DNA of 64,000 bases, taken from positions 62,001 through 126,000 of the forward strand of contig NHZP01000013.1 in the NCBI GenBank assembly GCA_003313425.1, given 5' to 3'. The notes under the pieces are model-generated. The model had not been told where the DNA came from. It made no database searches and saw only the letters and a program-made list of their open reading frames with translations. Below, piece by piece: positions 1 to 12,182 of the stretch. This DNA is from Pseudopyrenochaeta lycopersici. Taxonomy: Eukaryota; Ascomycota; Dothideomycetes; Pleosporales; Pseudopyrenochaetaceae. The position numbers and the translations under genes are program-made. Within the stretch, counting starts at the first letter, position 1. Each line of letters opens with the position of its first letter.

Positions 1-3000
1 TAAGATAGGATAACTATAAATAGGTTGCGTAGCTCCTAGGAAAGGCTATTTAATACTTCTGTATTTGTTTAGGTAACTAGAGGGCGTGCATAGGGCCTTA
101 GTAAGGTGCTAATAAGTAGTTATAATTAATTAGTAGCTGCCTATCTTAGGAACCTCTATAGTTTCTATGTTATTGTTAACTTTTACGTACTAGGGTAGCA
201 CAGTTTATTATTTAATAGTAGATAGTCTAGTTAAGCTATAAGGCAGGCGTAGATCTGAAATCCTTACCTTACCTTGTTTGCATAGCTGCTTCGTCTATTG
301 TACGTTAGGCTACTTCTCCCTCAGTTCCTGTAGGAAGTGTGTAGCATTACTCTATAATTTAATTAGCCCTGTGCTATTATCTTAACCTAAGTTCTCGCGC
401 TATTTTTAGTAACTATTAATAATATTATAGAAGCCTAGTAATATCTTAGTGCAGTTATGTTCGTCCTTATTATTAAAAGAGACACTACCTTAAATTATGT
501 CTACCCCGCGTCTAGAGTAAACTGCCTAAGTAATGTTAAGATTAACGTAGCAGAAGTAAGTCTTGTTACCTAGTTTTACATATTTAGCGTAGTATAGGTA
601 TAAGATAAGGTAAGGCTCCCTTTAAATAGCTGCATAGATCAGGTAATATTCAAGATCTCCGTAGACCAGCTGCTGCGGCAACAAGTAATACATCGTACGT
701 CCCTAACTAAGGTTATCTTTGCTACTAATCTAGCGAGTATAGTAGTTATACATCTTAAAGCTTTTATTAATAATTTTAACTAGTTCCTTATCCTTCTAGA
801 TCTAGCTAAAGACGTCGCAGATAATGCTCCCTGTTTATTTAAATTTATTAATTAAAGGTTAAAGCTTTATCGTTACTATAAATACTTCCTAGTTAATATT
901 AGGTGCAGTCTAAATAAGCTTATATTAGTAGCTCTTAAGATCCTTATAGGTGCAGCTACCTTAGTGCGACTTTATAAAAAGGACTTATATAACTAGGTTA
1001 GCTTAATATTCTCTAATCTTATCTTTACAGAGGTATAGGATAAGTAAGACTTCCTAGATCTAATAGTAGTTTATGCTGTAATAGAATACCCCTACGTAAG
1101 ACGTAATATAGGTAGAGTAAAAGTAACAGACACGATTAGGATTAGGTATATAGTTACCTTACTTATCTAACAGTTAACTGTAGCTAATAGTTTCGCGGTA
1201 CTATTCCTCTAAGAGCTTAAACTACTTCTAGATCTTAACTTTCCTATATAGCTTTATTTATAAAAGTATCTTAGCTATAATAGATTCCTTATTCTTATAC
1301 CTGTAAGAAGTATATAGGGTAAAAGCTAGAATAATAGAATCTTCTTATCCTTTAATACTTTCTAGGATATTTAGGTTTACGTTAAGCGCTTTAAGCGTCC
1401 CTACTTAGCTGTCTCTAAATTAAGTAGCTGCGCGAGTTTACCTTAAGCTAATTAGTCCTAGGGCTAACAGTATTAATTATAATTAGTTACCTAGATATAT
1501 AATATCTTTTCTTAAAGTTACCTTAATATTATTTAATTAGATTAGTTCCGCCTCTAGACAAGAAGTAAGTTAAGGGAACTAGATAATCTTATTAATAGAC
1601 GCGTGCTATAAATATTAATAGCTCCCTATAGATTATAACCTACTTTAGAGTTACTAATACTTAATAGGTAACTGTACTCTTAGACTACCTTAATAGGAGG
1701 ACTAACTTAATTACTTACTTAATCTCGCGACTTTAATAGCGCGAATCTAAGGGATAATAAACCCGTATGCATGTATCTAGAGTCCTTATTTAATAAGCTA
1801 TTAGTCGTCCTTTATAACTATATTAGTGCGCGTCTTACTTAAGTATTTAAGCTTCCTAAACTATTTTAGTACTCCTTTCTAGAATAGGTGCTTATTATTA
1901 TTCTCGCGCGTATAAGTATAAACGTCTGTGTTACCTTTTTAAACCCTGTTCTTAGTAGCTAACGCCCTTAAGTTCTTATTATCCTATAATTAAGTTACGT
2001 AGGCAGGAATTATTTGTAAGGTTACTTTTATATTACTAATATTAGTTACATTTATAAACTTATCTTAACGCCTTTTTAGATCTTAGAGTTGTAAGATAAG
2101 TTCTGTGTTAAGGTACGGCGCGAGGTCTGTAATCTTAACTTATTGTAGGAGGAATACGAGGTTAGTGACGCCCGAATGGCTGTATATAACTAAACTTATG
2201 TGTATACTAATAACCTAATTAAAAAGAGGCTTATATAAGCTCTTAAGGTAGCTTGTGGCTAATTATAACTCGTTACCTTACTTAGCTTAATAGTCCTTAA
2301 TATCTTTAACTATAGGAAACTAGGCGTTAAACTAGTGCACACCTCCGAATTTAGCTATAAGAGCCGCGTTATTCTTAAATGCCTAAGCAGCCGCACTAAC
2401 TAGGTTAAGGAGTTCGTCAACGTATAAGCCGTAAGAGATTATCTACTCAGTTACTATATGTTTCTGAACGTGCGATAGTTACTTAACTAGTTCCTTGTAG
2501 AAGTCTTTGAACGTAGTCCTGCCCTTCTAAGGTACAACGTATTATCTGTAATTCTAGAAGTTAATACCGCGATTAGGCACACGCGTGATTTACTGCGTTA
2601 ATTAAGGCTAGTTAGATATATTTAAGTAAGTTGCTAACTTATCTAATAAGCCTAGAGTCTAAGGCGGCGGTGGGAGTTTTAGTACGACAGATTATTAAGG
2701 TAGGGTGCCTAGTAGGTCCCTCCTAGAACTGCTTATAATTATTTGCTTAGTTAAACTAGTTTATAAAATATAGCAGCGTCTAGTAAGGGTTAATAGTTAG
2801 CTACTAGTAAGATGTTAATTATTAAAAAAGGGAAGTAATAAGCTTTGCAGGCAGGGTTTTTATCCTTTCGTTGCTGTACATTATTTCTTAACTTTACCTT
2901 TACCTACACTAATTACAACAGGTAATTTTTGTCGCTTTTTAACTATTTATTTTGTTGTTAGTAGGCGCAAATATAAAATTAGCGCGTCAGCTAATTACAG
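1..3000. repeat. RIP-degraded repeat DNA, element not identified
   Basis: This stretch is AT-rich, very rich in TA, CTA and TAG, and poor in CA and TG, like the transposon relics elsewhere in the window. A plus-strand frame with only scattered TAG/TAA stops can be followed at roughly 780-1500, so a capsid- or polyprotein-like region may lie there, but I recognise no catalytic motif. The sequence around 2830-3130 is less mutated. There is no intact gene. Confidence 0.5.
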
Positions 3001-4079
3001 GGTTTCCTAGGTCACGCTAGTCGCACCTAGGGCGGGTCCTAATTGGCTAACACCTACGCTAGGCATCTGAAATTCATATCTACGACAGCTTACCGCCTGT
3101 TTGTTTCCTATTATATCGTAAATATATAAGGCAATTTTACTTACTTATATTACCTTCCCCTCCCTTACTTAGAGACTTTTAGCTATCCTTTAGCCTACGA
3201 TAGTTCGTCTTCGGACGTCGTGTTAGATTTAGAATCTATAAATTCTTTAGAATACGCCTCTTTCTCTGTTATTATTAACCTCCTTAGTATAACTTAGACT
3301 AATATGTAGTTTAGGTAGGTTACTGCATCTAATATTATAACTAGGTCTTAATTAACTAATTTTCTAGATTTAAGGTTTCGCAGGCGACCTCCCTCTACTT
3401 TAGGCTTGTTGTTGCCTAGTTTATCTTAAGACTGGTTAAACTAAGCCAGTAGCTCTTAAAAGAGGTGTACCTCTTCTTATAATAATAGTTCCTATAATTT
3501 TATTCTTCTTTAGTCTTTAGCAGCTATATTTAACAAGTCTCTCTAGATAAATAGCTTTAAACGATAACCTAGCGTAGTGTAGGCGAACCTTAATCTATTA
3601 AGGTCTTTAAGTCTGTAGGTACCTTAATCCTTACATACTTCTAAGATTTAATATAGACCTAACTATCTTATAGTTAGTTTTCTTAACCTAGACATGTTAA
3701 TTTTACGTATTAAATCCTATAGCGGGACTAAGTCTCTATCCTTTATCTCTTATTATTTAATTTCTTTGTAATTATCTTAGTATTCCTTTTTTACTACACG
3801 TATTTACTTAGTTTTTACAACTGCCTCTTCAATAAGCTAGTCTCTAAGGTTAATCTGCATTACTCGTACTGTAAGAAGATGTTCTTTATTATAGATTTAG
3901 CGGAAGGGAAGTATCTGCTAGGTTAGTAAGGCTAGCTTAATTAGCAGGACTAGGTTTTATCTAGTAATAAGTTAGAAGGCTAAATACCTAGTTTGTTCCT
4001 AGATTAATATCCTGTCTACTAACAACACAGCTAGGAGATTTATAACCCATAATCCTAGTAACTTAGCAAGCGCATTTAT

Positions 4080-4480
4080 AATTAGTTTATAACTGCCTTT
4101 AACTTTACCTATTACTTAAGGGTTATAAGGTAATAATTAGACGCGCCTAATCTTATATATCTTAGCGAGGGCTACAATAACTTTAGCAAAATTAGGTCCT
4201 CTATCTACTATTAATTTCCTCGTCATACTCTATCTGCATATAATTTCTTTGTAGATAAACTTTACAATAGTTAAGGACTTATTATTAGGGATTGCGCGAC
4301 CTTTAACCTATCTAGATAGGTATTCCCTAGTAAGGACTAGAAATCTCTTTCTATTTTACTCTAGCATGTATACTACATTAATTACAATTAATTCCTACAG
4401 CGCGTAACTATAGGTGTTAGTAAGCATATCTACTATACGCTTAGAAGATCTTAGTTAGTATTCTTTATAGGCTAATATTT
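4080..4480 (-). pseudogene. Ty3/gypsy integrase core fragment
   Basis: Read on the minus strand, this gives an integrase-like frame containing REYLSR, then VKGRAIPNNKSLTIVKF, then a RKLIVDRGPNF block. The last corresponds to the second catalytic Asp region of retroviral-type integrases (family form: kL.vD.G.E). Stops stand at former Trp/Gln codons. It follows the RT and RNase H regions of the same element. It is a dead fragment and no active site can be assumed intact. Confidence 0.75.
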
Positions 4481-5639
4481 AAAGCTTAACGTCGCTGTAC
4501 ATGCTTTTCTACTAATACCTTTGTACTATTATACTGTACACGCCTATAACACCTTAATATCTAATAACTTTATAGATATTACTTATAGCTGCTGCTCGTA
4601 AGTTAGGGTTATTAACTACTCTGCAGACTATAATATTTTATAACATTTTTCTAAATAGATAGCTATCTCTAACAAAGAAGTTTATAGCTTTCTTTTTCTA
4701 TACTTAAAGTTCCTTCCTTATAAGATTAGGTAGAAGTTTTAGTAATAGGAGGAATTAGGCAATTTCCTCTAAAGTGTTTAAGTATTTATTCTTTAAGGCC
4801 CGTCCTTAAATAGGTAGCGCCTTATCTATCGCGCTAATTAGGTGTTTAATGTATTCCTCTAAATTATTCTCTATCTAATCTAGTAGTTCCTATCTATTAG
4901 GTTTTAGGTACCGCGATAATACGTTAGCTACTATATACTTTTTACTAGGCACGTGCTTAATATTAAATTCCTATATAAGAATTACAGCTATCTATCTATT
5001 TATAATAGATCCTAGCGTCTTAGCTAATAATTAGTTTAACTGCGCGATTAACGTCTGCGCGTCTATCTTAATTATAAAGTTCTACCTATATAGCTAAGTT
5101 CTGAATTTCTTTAGCGCCTAAAGCACCGCCCTATATTTAAGCTTAGTTAAATACTACTAACTTTTAGCTTATAACTATATTACACTTTTAAACTAATAAA
5201 GATAACGCTTCCTATCCTTACCTTCCTGCTTAAGTACAGCTCCTGCACCTTCTTTACTCTTATTAACCCTAAGGTAGAATCTCCGTCTATATTTATAATC
5301 TAGGCTAGCTAATACAGGAGTATTAGTAATTTTGTTTTTTAGATCCCGCATTACTTCTTATTACAGTAATTCCTATACCTATTCTATTTTATTTTATAAA
5401 AGAGTAAATAACAGTTTTACTTAAATAGTAAAACTTAGTACCTAGATACGATAATAGACATATATTCTAAGGAACATCCGCACTTCTTTCACGTTCCTAT
5501 ATTTAGGCTAATCTTAAATCTTAGCTACTTTCTAGTAATCTAGATACCTTCCTTTTGCACCTACTTTATATCTAATAATACCTAGCCTATCTATTCCCTA
5601 GTAATACTTTATCCCTAAGACTATAGCCCTAGCTCTTTT

Positions 5640-6300
5640 AATATTAGTAAGTACCCTGTCTAGCTATTAGATATATTCTAGCACATATCTTTAAACTCCT
5701 AGCAATACTTCTTTATTATTATACGTTAATTTTAAGCTACTATACATAATATTATCTAGGAATAGCGTAGTGTAAGGCTAATATCTTATTAGGATTTTTA
5801 TTATTATCCGCTAAAAAGCACTAACTAAGTTCGTAGCTCCTTAAACTATTATGCATAATCTTAACAACCTAATTAGCGTCTAGAATACAGTTATGTCTCT
5901 ACTGTTAAGGTAAAGTGTAATCTAATTATATCCTAAAAACAGATCTATAAGAGAGAGGATCTTATATCTAGTAAATTATTCTAAGAATTTGTTAGCTGTT
6001 AGTAGGAGATTCGCATCCCGTATTAAAACCTTATTTATATAAACCGTGTTGTTAATAAGCTAGTACTTCTTATCTTTCTTAGTAACTAGGAACTACAGGT
6101 TCCTATACTAACTATCACACTATTTAAGGGTTCCTTAGTTAATTCTTTCTTAAAATATTACTACTACCTCTTTCTTAATCCCTCTTAGTATAGGAAAAGA
6201 CTTAACCTGCTATACTTTATAAGGTATTGTCTTTATCTTATATAGTAGGCACACGTCTTTGCTAATCCTTCCTAATTTAGTAAAGGTAAAGGCTATTACT
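5640..6300 (-). pseudogene. Ty3/gypsy reverse transcriptase fragment
   Basis: The minus-strand translation carries the fungal gypsy RT sequence that precedes and follows the catalytic loop: a SRDITVF block, a GATN motif, a FLDN loop where FLDD is expected (GAT or GAC to AAT by RIP on one strand), then LTYNNKEVLLGV and RYVLEYI. The Asp-to-Asn change would by itself abolish polymerase activity. Several in-frame stops confirm inactivation. The family is recognised from these conserved blocks. Confidence 0.8.
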
Positions 6301-9300
6301 ACTTCTTAATTTATTAACATATCTAGTATTAACTGCTATTCTTAGGCCTGCAGGGATCTAAGCTTTAGTTAATTTATTTATTTAGAAGTAAGGCGAGACC
6401 CTTATAGAAAATCCGCGTATTATTATTTAAAGAGATAATTAGAAGGTCCTAGGCTAGGTCCCTTTAGGCTTAAGCGAAGCAACTAGTTCTTAACTGCGAT
6501 TTCTAGCTAGTCTTCTCTTCTAAATTCTATTAGTTCTAAGGGGCGCGGCTTATTAATTAGCCTTACTTTATCTGCTACCTTCTTATACATTATATTAACT
6601 TACAACTACTATCTTTACTAGCTCTAAGTTTAGCAGTTTAGTTCGCACATAATACTTTTAAGGCTTACTTCTAGACTAGCTGTCGCGTTTAACGAGATAA
6701 GTTATAACGCAGTATAGCCCTTTCGTGCTTATAACTTGCTTCTATCTCGTATAGTAAACAAGTGCAAAACGTCTCTAAAATCTAACTTATTATTAATAAG
6801 ATAGACTTCCTAGTAATGCTTAGCTTAAGCAATGTTACTAATATTCTTATTTTCTAGGGTGTTAATGTTAGTATACAAACGCACTTCCCCTATCTGTGCG
6901 CTCGCATCTAGTTTTCTAAGTTATTAGAATCTACTACTACTGTACTTAGGTAAAAGGGCGTTAGATCTAATGCTAGGAAGACTGCGTTCCTCGTTCTATC
7001 CTCAGAGATTATTTAACACGTGACCTAACTATACACGTTATACTAGATAGCTAACCTTGCCGTAGAACACTAGGGATTACTAAGGATAGCTAACCTCGTT
7101 AGATTAGCTATTATTTAGAAGTGCGTCTTTATAATAACTTCCCCTACTTTAACTAGGACGTCCTAAGCCGTGCTAATAAAGGTATTAGTATCTCCTGTTA
7201 CACTTATAATCCTATTTATCTGCCTAGGGTGTTACTCTATAGCCTTATAGATGATACTTAAGGCTTGTGCTGCACTTAATCTTAAGAGGTTTATTTGCGA
7301 ACCCGTGTTAATAAGGTATTTTACAGCGTTCCTGTTAAATGATGCCTAACAAACAGGAAGGTTGTAATATATTAGTCTTATTCCTCTAAGCCTTTTCTAC
7401 GTAGCTACCCTCTTTACTGTAACCTTATCCTTATTAATCTAGGTGTTAGATTTACTATTAATAATATATTGCTGCTGCGCGTTATATACGGTTGCGATTA
7501 CGTTGCATTTTAATACCTAGGGTTCAGGTTCCTCGCGTTTATTAGGGTTTAGATAGTTCTAGCTAATCATAGGGCTTCCTAGGTTAAGCTTAGCGCACCT
7601 AGGGCGGCTCCTAATTAGCTAGCTTACTAAAACTATTATGTTTACTTCTATAAGACGTTTCTTAGTTCCTTCTTCTTTCTAAAGGAGCTTTCTAACCTAG
7701 CCTTTAATATTATTCTGCCTAAGTAAGTCTCCTATAGTTAATCCTCGTACTTCTTACTTTAAGATAGCTAATGCTATCCTAGATAGTTAGTAGATTTCTA
7801 GGCTTTATTCTTTATTATAAGTCTCTTAGAATTAAACCTTCTTTTCTTTACCTTAATACGCGTAATTAATAGGTAGCTTAAGGTAATCTAGTATCTGATA
7901 GGGTGGCGGCTTAGTAGTAACTGTTACTCTTTTGTACGGCGTTGTAACAGGCACGCCTGCGGGTCCTATATTGTGCATAATCTCGTCGCCCTTATATCTT
8001 TATCTTAAAGTAGGCGTAGCTAAAGCAGTTAGCCCTTTCTCTATAAATTAGCTTAGCTCTTTATTTTAGTTTCCTAGTAGTTGTCTAGCTAAAATCTTTT
8101 ATAGCTGCGTAGGCTTTTATACCTCGCCTTAGCAAACTCGTTCTAGAGTTTTATCTTTACTTAGTATTGCTTTTTAACTAGCTGCACAGACTTCCGCAGT
8201 TTCTAGGAGGTCCTTAGGAAACGCCCCTATAATAATATTATTACTATCTACGTAATTAAGGCTTATAACTAAGCTGTAATATTACTAGTTAAGTATGCAA
8301 TTTTCCTAGAAGTTATAAAACTTATCTTCTATATCTATCTTAGTTCCTGCGCTAAGGATTTCTGTAACGCTGTTAGCTGCTAGGTTCTCTTATTATTAAC
8401 TTCGCTCTAAGTTCCTTACCCTTACGCGTAAGTCTGTTCCTCTAAACATGTCTAGTCTTACTACTAAAGCTAGCTAGTCTAGCACATCCTTAGGTACTTT
8501 AAAGAATTATGTAACTTTCTTTTTTAGCTAGTTAAGCTAAAAGCTTAGCGGAATAGACCTAGTAATTTCTTTAAGCTTTTTATACAATAGTCTAAAATAA
8601 TAGATCCTGCAGTTATCTTCCTTTATAAAGAAAGTAGATACCTAGCCTAATAAGATAAGTTCGCAGTATATATTGCAATCTTAAACTAGATAAGCTGCTA
8701 AGCTATACATATTACATGTAAGGCGTTGTTCTCGCCCTTATACCTACGTAGAGCCTTATCTCTAATTAACGTTTAGAGGTACATTAGTTATATAACTTCT
8801 ATCGTTTTAATTATAATACATCTGTTAGCGTAGTTACGGTAGTGCTTATTATTATACTACATAATTAAGGAAGTATGCGTAATTCGCAGGAGACTAGAGG
8901 GCTTTCGCAATAGCCTTGTTTTAGTTCATAACCTTAGTTAACTTAGTAACGTTAATTCTAACGTCTTTAAAGGCTTATATAAGATCTATTACTTCATTAT
9001 TAACCTTAAGTAGTTAAGGCCCTTTCTTCTTTTTAACTACCTTTCTTACCTCTTCTAAAGCTAAGGAGGAGGTTTTGCGCAGGATAGTGTTATGTTAACT
9101 AAGCAGTCGTTATTCCGCAGCAGCTACCTCCTTTAATTCCTCCTTTTACTAGTATATCTTCCTTATAAACTTATAGATACTTTCTATATAGTAGGTTTCT
9201 AAACGCCTTCCTTCTAGGCTGTTAGGTATCCTAATAAGTATATCTTCTCTGTCCTTAGCAGGCAGGCCTTAGTAGAATAGGTAGCCTTTTTCTTTCTTAG

Positions 9301-10316
9301 ATATATTTCCTAACTTAATACAGGCTTCTACATAAATAAGGAAGTTAGCGTAATAGCTAGGTAAGCTAAGGAACTGCAGCGCTAATTAAGTAATGTAATC
9401 CTTAAAGTACGCACATATTCCTATTTTAGTACTTTTATTCTTATCTTTCTAGTATTCCTTAATAAGCTCTTAAAGGCCTTCCTAATCTCTCCCTTTAAAC
9501 TTAAGAGATCTTTTAATAAAGTTACTACATTTGTTATTACAGAAGTTAGAAAGCACGCAAAGTCTCTCTTCTTAATTAAGACCTCTGTTTTCTGCGCGGC
9601 GATTATAGCTCTTAAGGAACTTAATCGCGTTAGTTCTGTTAAACACTAGGCTAGTGCCGTGCCTTATAGGCAGTAACACGTTTCTCTTGCTTATATTTAG
9701 GGCAGTTAGTATGTCTATTATCTGTTCTTTTCTTATTTAACTCGGGGTCTTAATATCTTTTGTCTTATTATTACTAGCTTACTCAGGCGCAGGCGTAAGG
9801 GTAGCTAGCAAGTACTCCTCCTTGTCTAATGTCTCGATAGCTATTTGTGGAGTTTCTCTGTAGTAACTAAGTTTAGATAGAAATTCCTTATAGGTTGACT
9901 TACTAGTTAACATTTAAACTTAGATTCTTAGTTTGCTAGGTATTTTGTATTTTATTTAATTAATTGTCTATAGGACTCAGCGTTTTTCTCCTTAATACTT
10001 AATACCTTAAACTTAAACTTAACGGCTTCAATCCTTTATTAGTTCCTGTCTGAGAACTAATTTCTTACTTACTTAATTTTCTGATAACTAGCTAATAACT
10101 AATAACTAACTATGTGTCCTTTTTATACATACTATTATGCGTATCTTAAATAAAAGGCTACAGGTAAGCCTTACTTAAAGCTTAAAAATTACCTATCTAG
10201 ATTAGTCTTAGGGTTGTTTTTACCTCTTTCTGTTATTTTCTAATAGCAGCGGCTTAGGGGATCTCAAGGTTGCACTAAGAAGTTAATAAAATTTAGCCCC
10301 TTAGGCTTCGCTAATT

Positions 10317-10644
10317 TGTGCAGGAACAGAGGCCTTAGCTAACTTCTCCCTTTTAATAGTAGCCTTGAGCACACTGAAAGTAACTGAGCATCTTGTGTTG
10401 GCTGAGATAGTAAGGTGCGGGGACGAGTAACGAGGTAGACAAAGGTGGATAGGCAACGATGAATTGAATGATCGAGACTCTGGTGAAGCAGGACTTGACA
10501 GTACAGCGTGGGTGGTACTTGGTGGATTCGATGCCTCCTAAGGAGGTCCTATCTATCTACCTTTATACCCGGATTTCCCGGCCAAGCCTACCTAATCCTA
10601 GCTGAGATGCCCTCGGTAACTACGTCACCAAGTGCATTGGCACA
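10317..10644 (-). repeat. LTR, family D (328 bp), of the 3-10 kb gypsy element
   Basis: Begins TGTGCAGGAAC and ends GCATTGGCACA, giving short TGTGC/GCACA inverted ends. The same two ends recur at 32404-32877, where the copy stands alone with a target duplication. Here no target duplication is visible (left flank aatt, right flank gtag), as expected for one LTR of a longer element whose other LTR lies elsewhere. The gag frame to the left runs on the minus strand, so this would be the 5-prime LTR of that element. Confidence 0.75.
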
Positions 10645-11547
10645 GTAGTACTTACTTTATACTATAAATAATAGTAAAAGAATAGTTCTATATTACTATA
10701 ACTTAGCTATAGAAGAGAATAATACTTATTATCCCTACTCTGCGCAGTTAGCGTAAGTTTTAAGTAGGTCTGTTGCGTTACGCGCTAGCTCTTAAAAAGG
10801 CCTAGCGTAATAATACTGCAACACTAAGATTTAGATTCACGATACTTTGTTACAGTTCTCCTAATATTTAACTACTAAGGCTGAGGTAGGGCTATAGGTT
10901 GTGTAATCTAAATCTTTATAAAGGCACATGCTTTAAAAATTACTTAAAGCAGGTAATAGAAACTAGTTAAATTTAATATAGAAGTCAGGCTTAGTTTAAG
11001 TCGCGAATTTGTTATAATTTAGATCTAAAACACTAAGATTTAGGCTTTAAATTAATTTAACATAAATGCGAACAGCCGTATTTAAATTTTACAGCTTATG
11101 CGACCTCAAAATACTACGTTTTAGTTAAATTATCGCATTGTTCGGCTGCGAATAGCCGCTGATGACTTTGGTGTTCTGGTCCCTGTTACTATCCCTGTCG
11201 CTCTCAAGCGCTCCATAGATTGAGAGCTTATCCAGCAGATGAAGGGATAGCATAAAATATGCAGCGCCTTCCTCGCATAACTTGTGGTAGGTGCGGGTCA
11301 GCCGCCCTCTCTGCTAACGATGGCAACTCAAAGTACCATTCTCACATAGGCCACACCTCATCATGGTTGATAAGCGAGCTGCTGTACCTTCGGTATGCTG
11401 TTTTGTACCACGTCTAGCCTGCCGCTTTAAAGACAATGTACTTGCTAGTCTTCCATGCTAGAAGTCTTTCTGCTTGCTAAGTTCCATAGCGCCTCAACCT
11501 AGTTACTATTCGACGGCATGAAAAATAACTTTCTCGAAGTATATAGT
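10645..11547. other. Intergenic, no gene recognised
   Basis: The first 450 bases are RIP-like with short repeated words (for example aacactaagattta near 10820 and again near 11028). From about 11150 the composition becomes balanced and CA/TG return, marking the start of an unRIPed island. No convincing coding frame was found. Confidence 0.5.
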
Positions 11548-12105
11548 TCAGAGTGACTCTTCTAACGACAACATTACCTCACAAGGTGGTGTAGAGCTCC
11601 CTGAACTAATAACGTTAGAAGACCTACTACTAGTTACAGATATATAGAGTTCCCCTTTCCTTATCGTCTCTCTTCTTTGCACAAAACCCAATTGCGGCAC
11701 CCTATATGGCATCTCCTTGCTGACTGACGCCAAAAACAACGGTATATCACCTTCAGCACAGGTCCCGTCCACCCTATAGACCGTTCCTAGCTCCAAAGTC
11801 TCCGCCGAATGCAACCACTGCGCTGGCCATTCCGTGAGCAAAAGCAACGTTGGCAATAGCAGAAATAACAGGCGAAGAGCTGCAGTCAAGAGCGTTACAG
11901 AGTGTAATGCAATACCCATCAACGTCATTCCAGTGCACTGTTTGGTGGTCAAACCGTCTGCAATTGCGAAAGGGTTTCCCGGAAGGGTACCACACCTCGG
12001 ATTTTCAAGTTGGCCGGCGTTTTTCGGGAACAATGAGCTGGAATTGGAATAAGGTGCCGAAACCTCCAAGGCTGAGATGATTGGGACCGCAACGTAACGC
12101 AACAC
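11548..12105 (-). CDS. Doubtful open frame, hypothetical
   Basis: This is an open frame of up to 185 codons in an unRIPed segment downstream of the Hsp70-like gene. The first codon is GTG. The first ATG-started product, from about 11928, begins with a strongly hydrophobic stretch rich in Leu (LLTAALRLLFLLLPTLLLL), which could be a signal peptide or membrane segment. A second overlapping minus frame at 11774-11995 also looks coding-like and contains several Cys. The two may belong to one spliced or frameshifted relic. I do not recognise either. The last 100 codons run into RIP-like sequence. It could be a fragment of a dead gene. Confidence 0.22.
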   Translation of the reverse strand: MLRYVAVPIISALEVSAPYSNSSSLFPKNAGQLENPRCGTLPGNPFAIADGLTTKQCTGMTLMGIALHSVTLLTAALRLLFLLLPTLLLLTEWPAQWLHSAETLELGTVYRVDGTCAEGDIPLFLASVSKEMPYRVPQLGFVQRRETIRKGELYISVTSSRSSNVISSGSSTPPCEVMLSLEESL

Positions 12106-12182
12106 ATCCGAGATACCGATCGGGGGAGAAGCGGCCTAAATCGCGATGGTCGTATTAATCAGCTTTTGCGAGAGCATTCCGG

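Larger units (their letters stand above)
3000..10316 (-). mobile_element. Ty3/gypsy retrotransposon internal region, RIP-inactivated
   Basis: On the minus strand the order gag - reverse transcriptase - RNase H - integrase can be followed from right to left, the normal Ty3/gypsy order. The gag-like frame opens with ATG at 9913 and soon meets RIP-type stops. Reverse transcriptase covers about 5640-6300, with a FLDN motif where the family has FLDD, followed by a YNNKEV stretch. RNase H to integrase linker sequence covers about 4600-5100, and the integrase core about 4080-4480. Numerous TAG/TAA stops stand at former Gln/Trp codons, so nothing is translatable. The right LTR is at 10317-10644; no left LTR was found, so it is either outside the window or lost. 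The left boundary is approximate. Confidence 0.8.
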
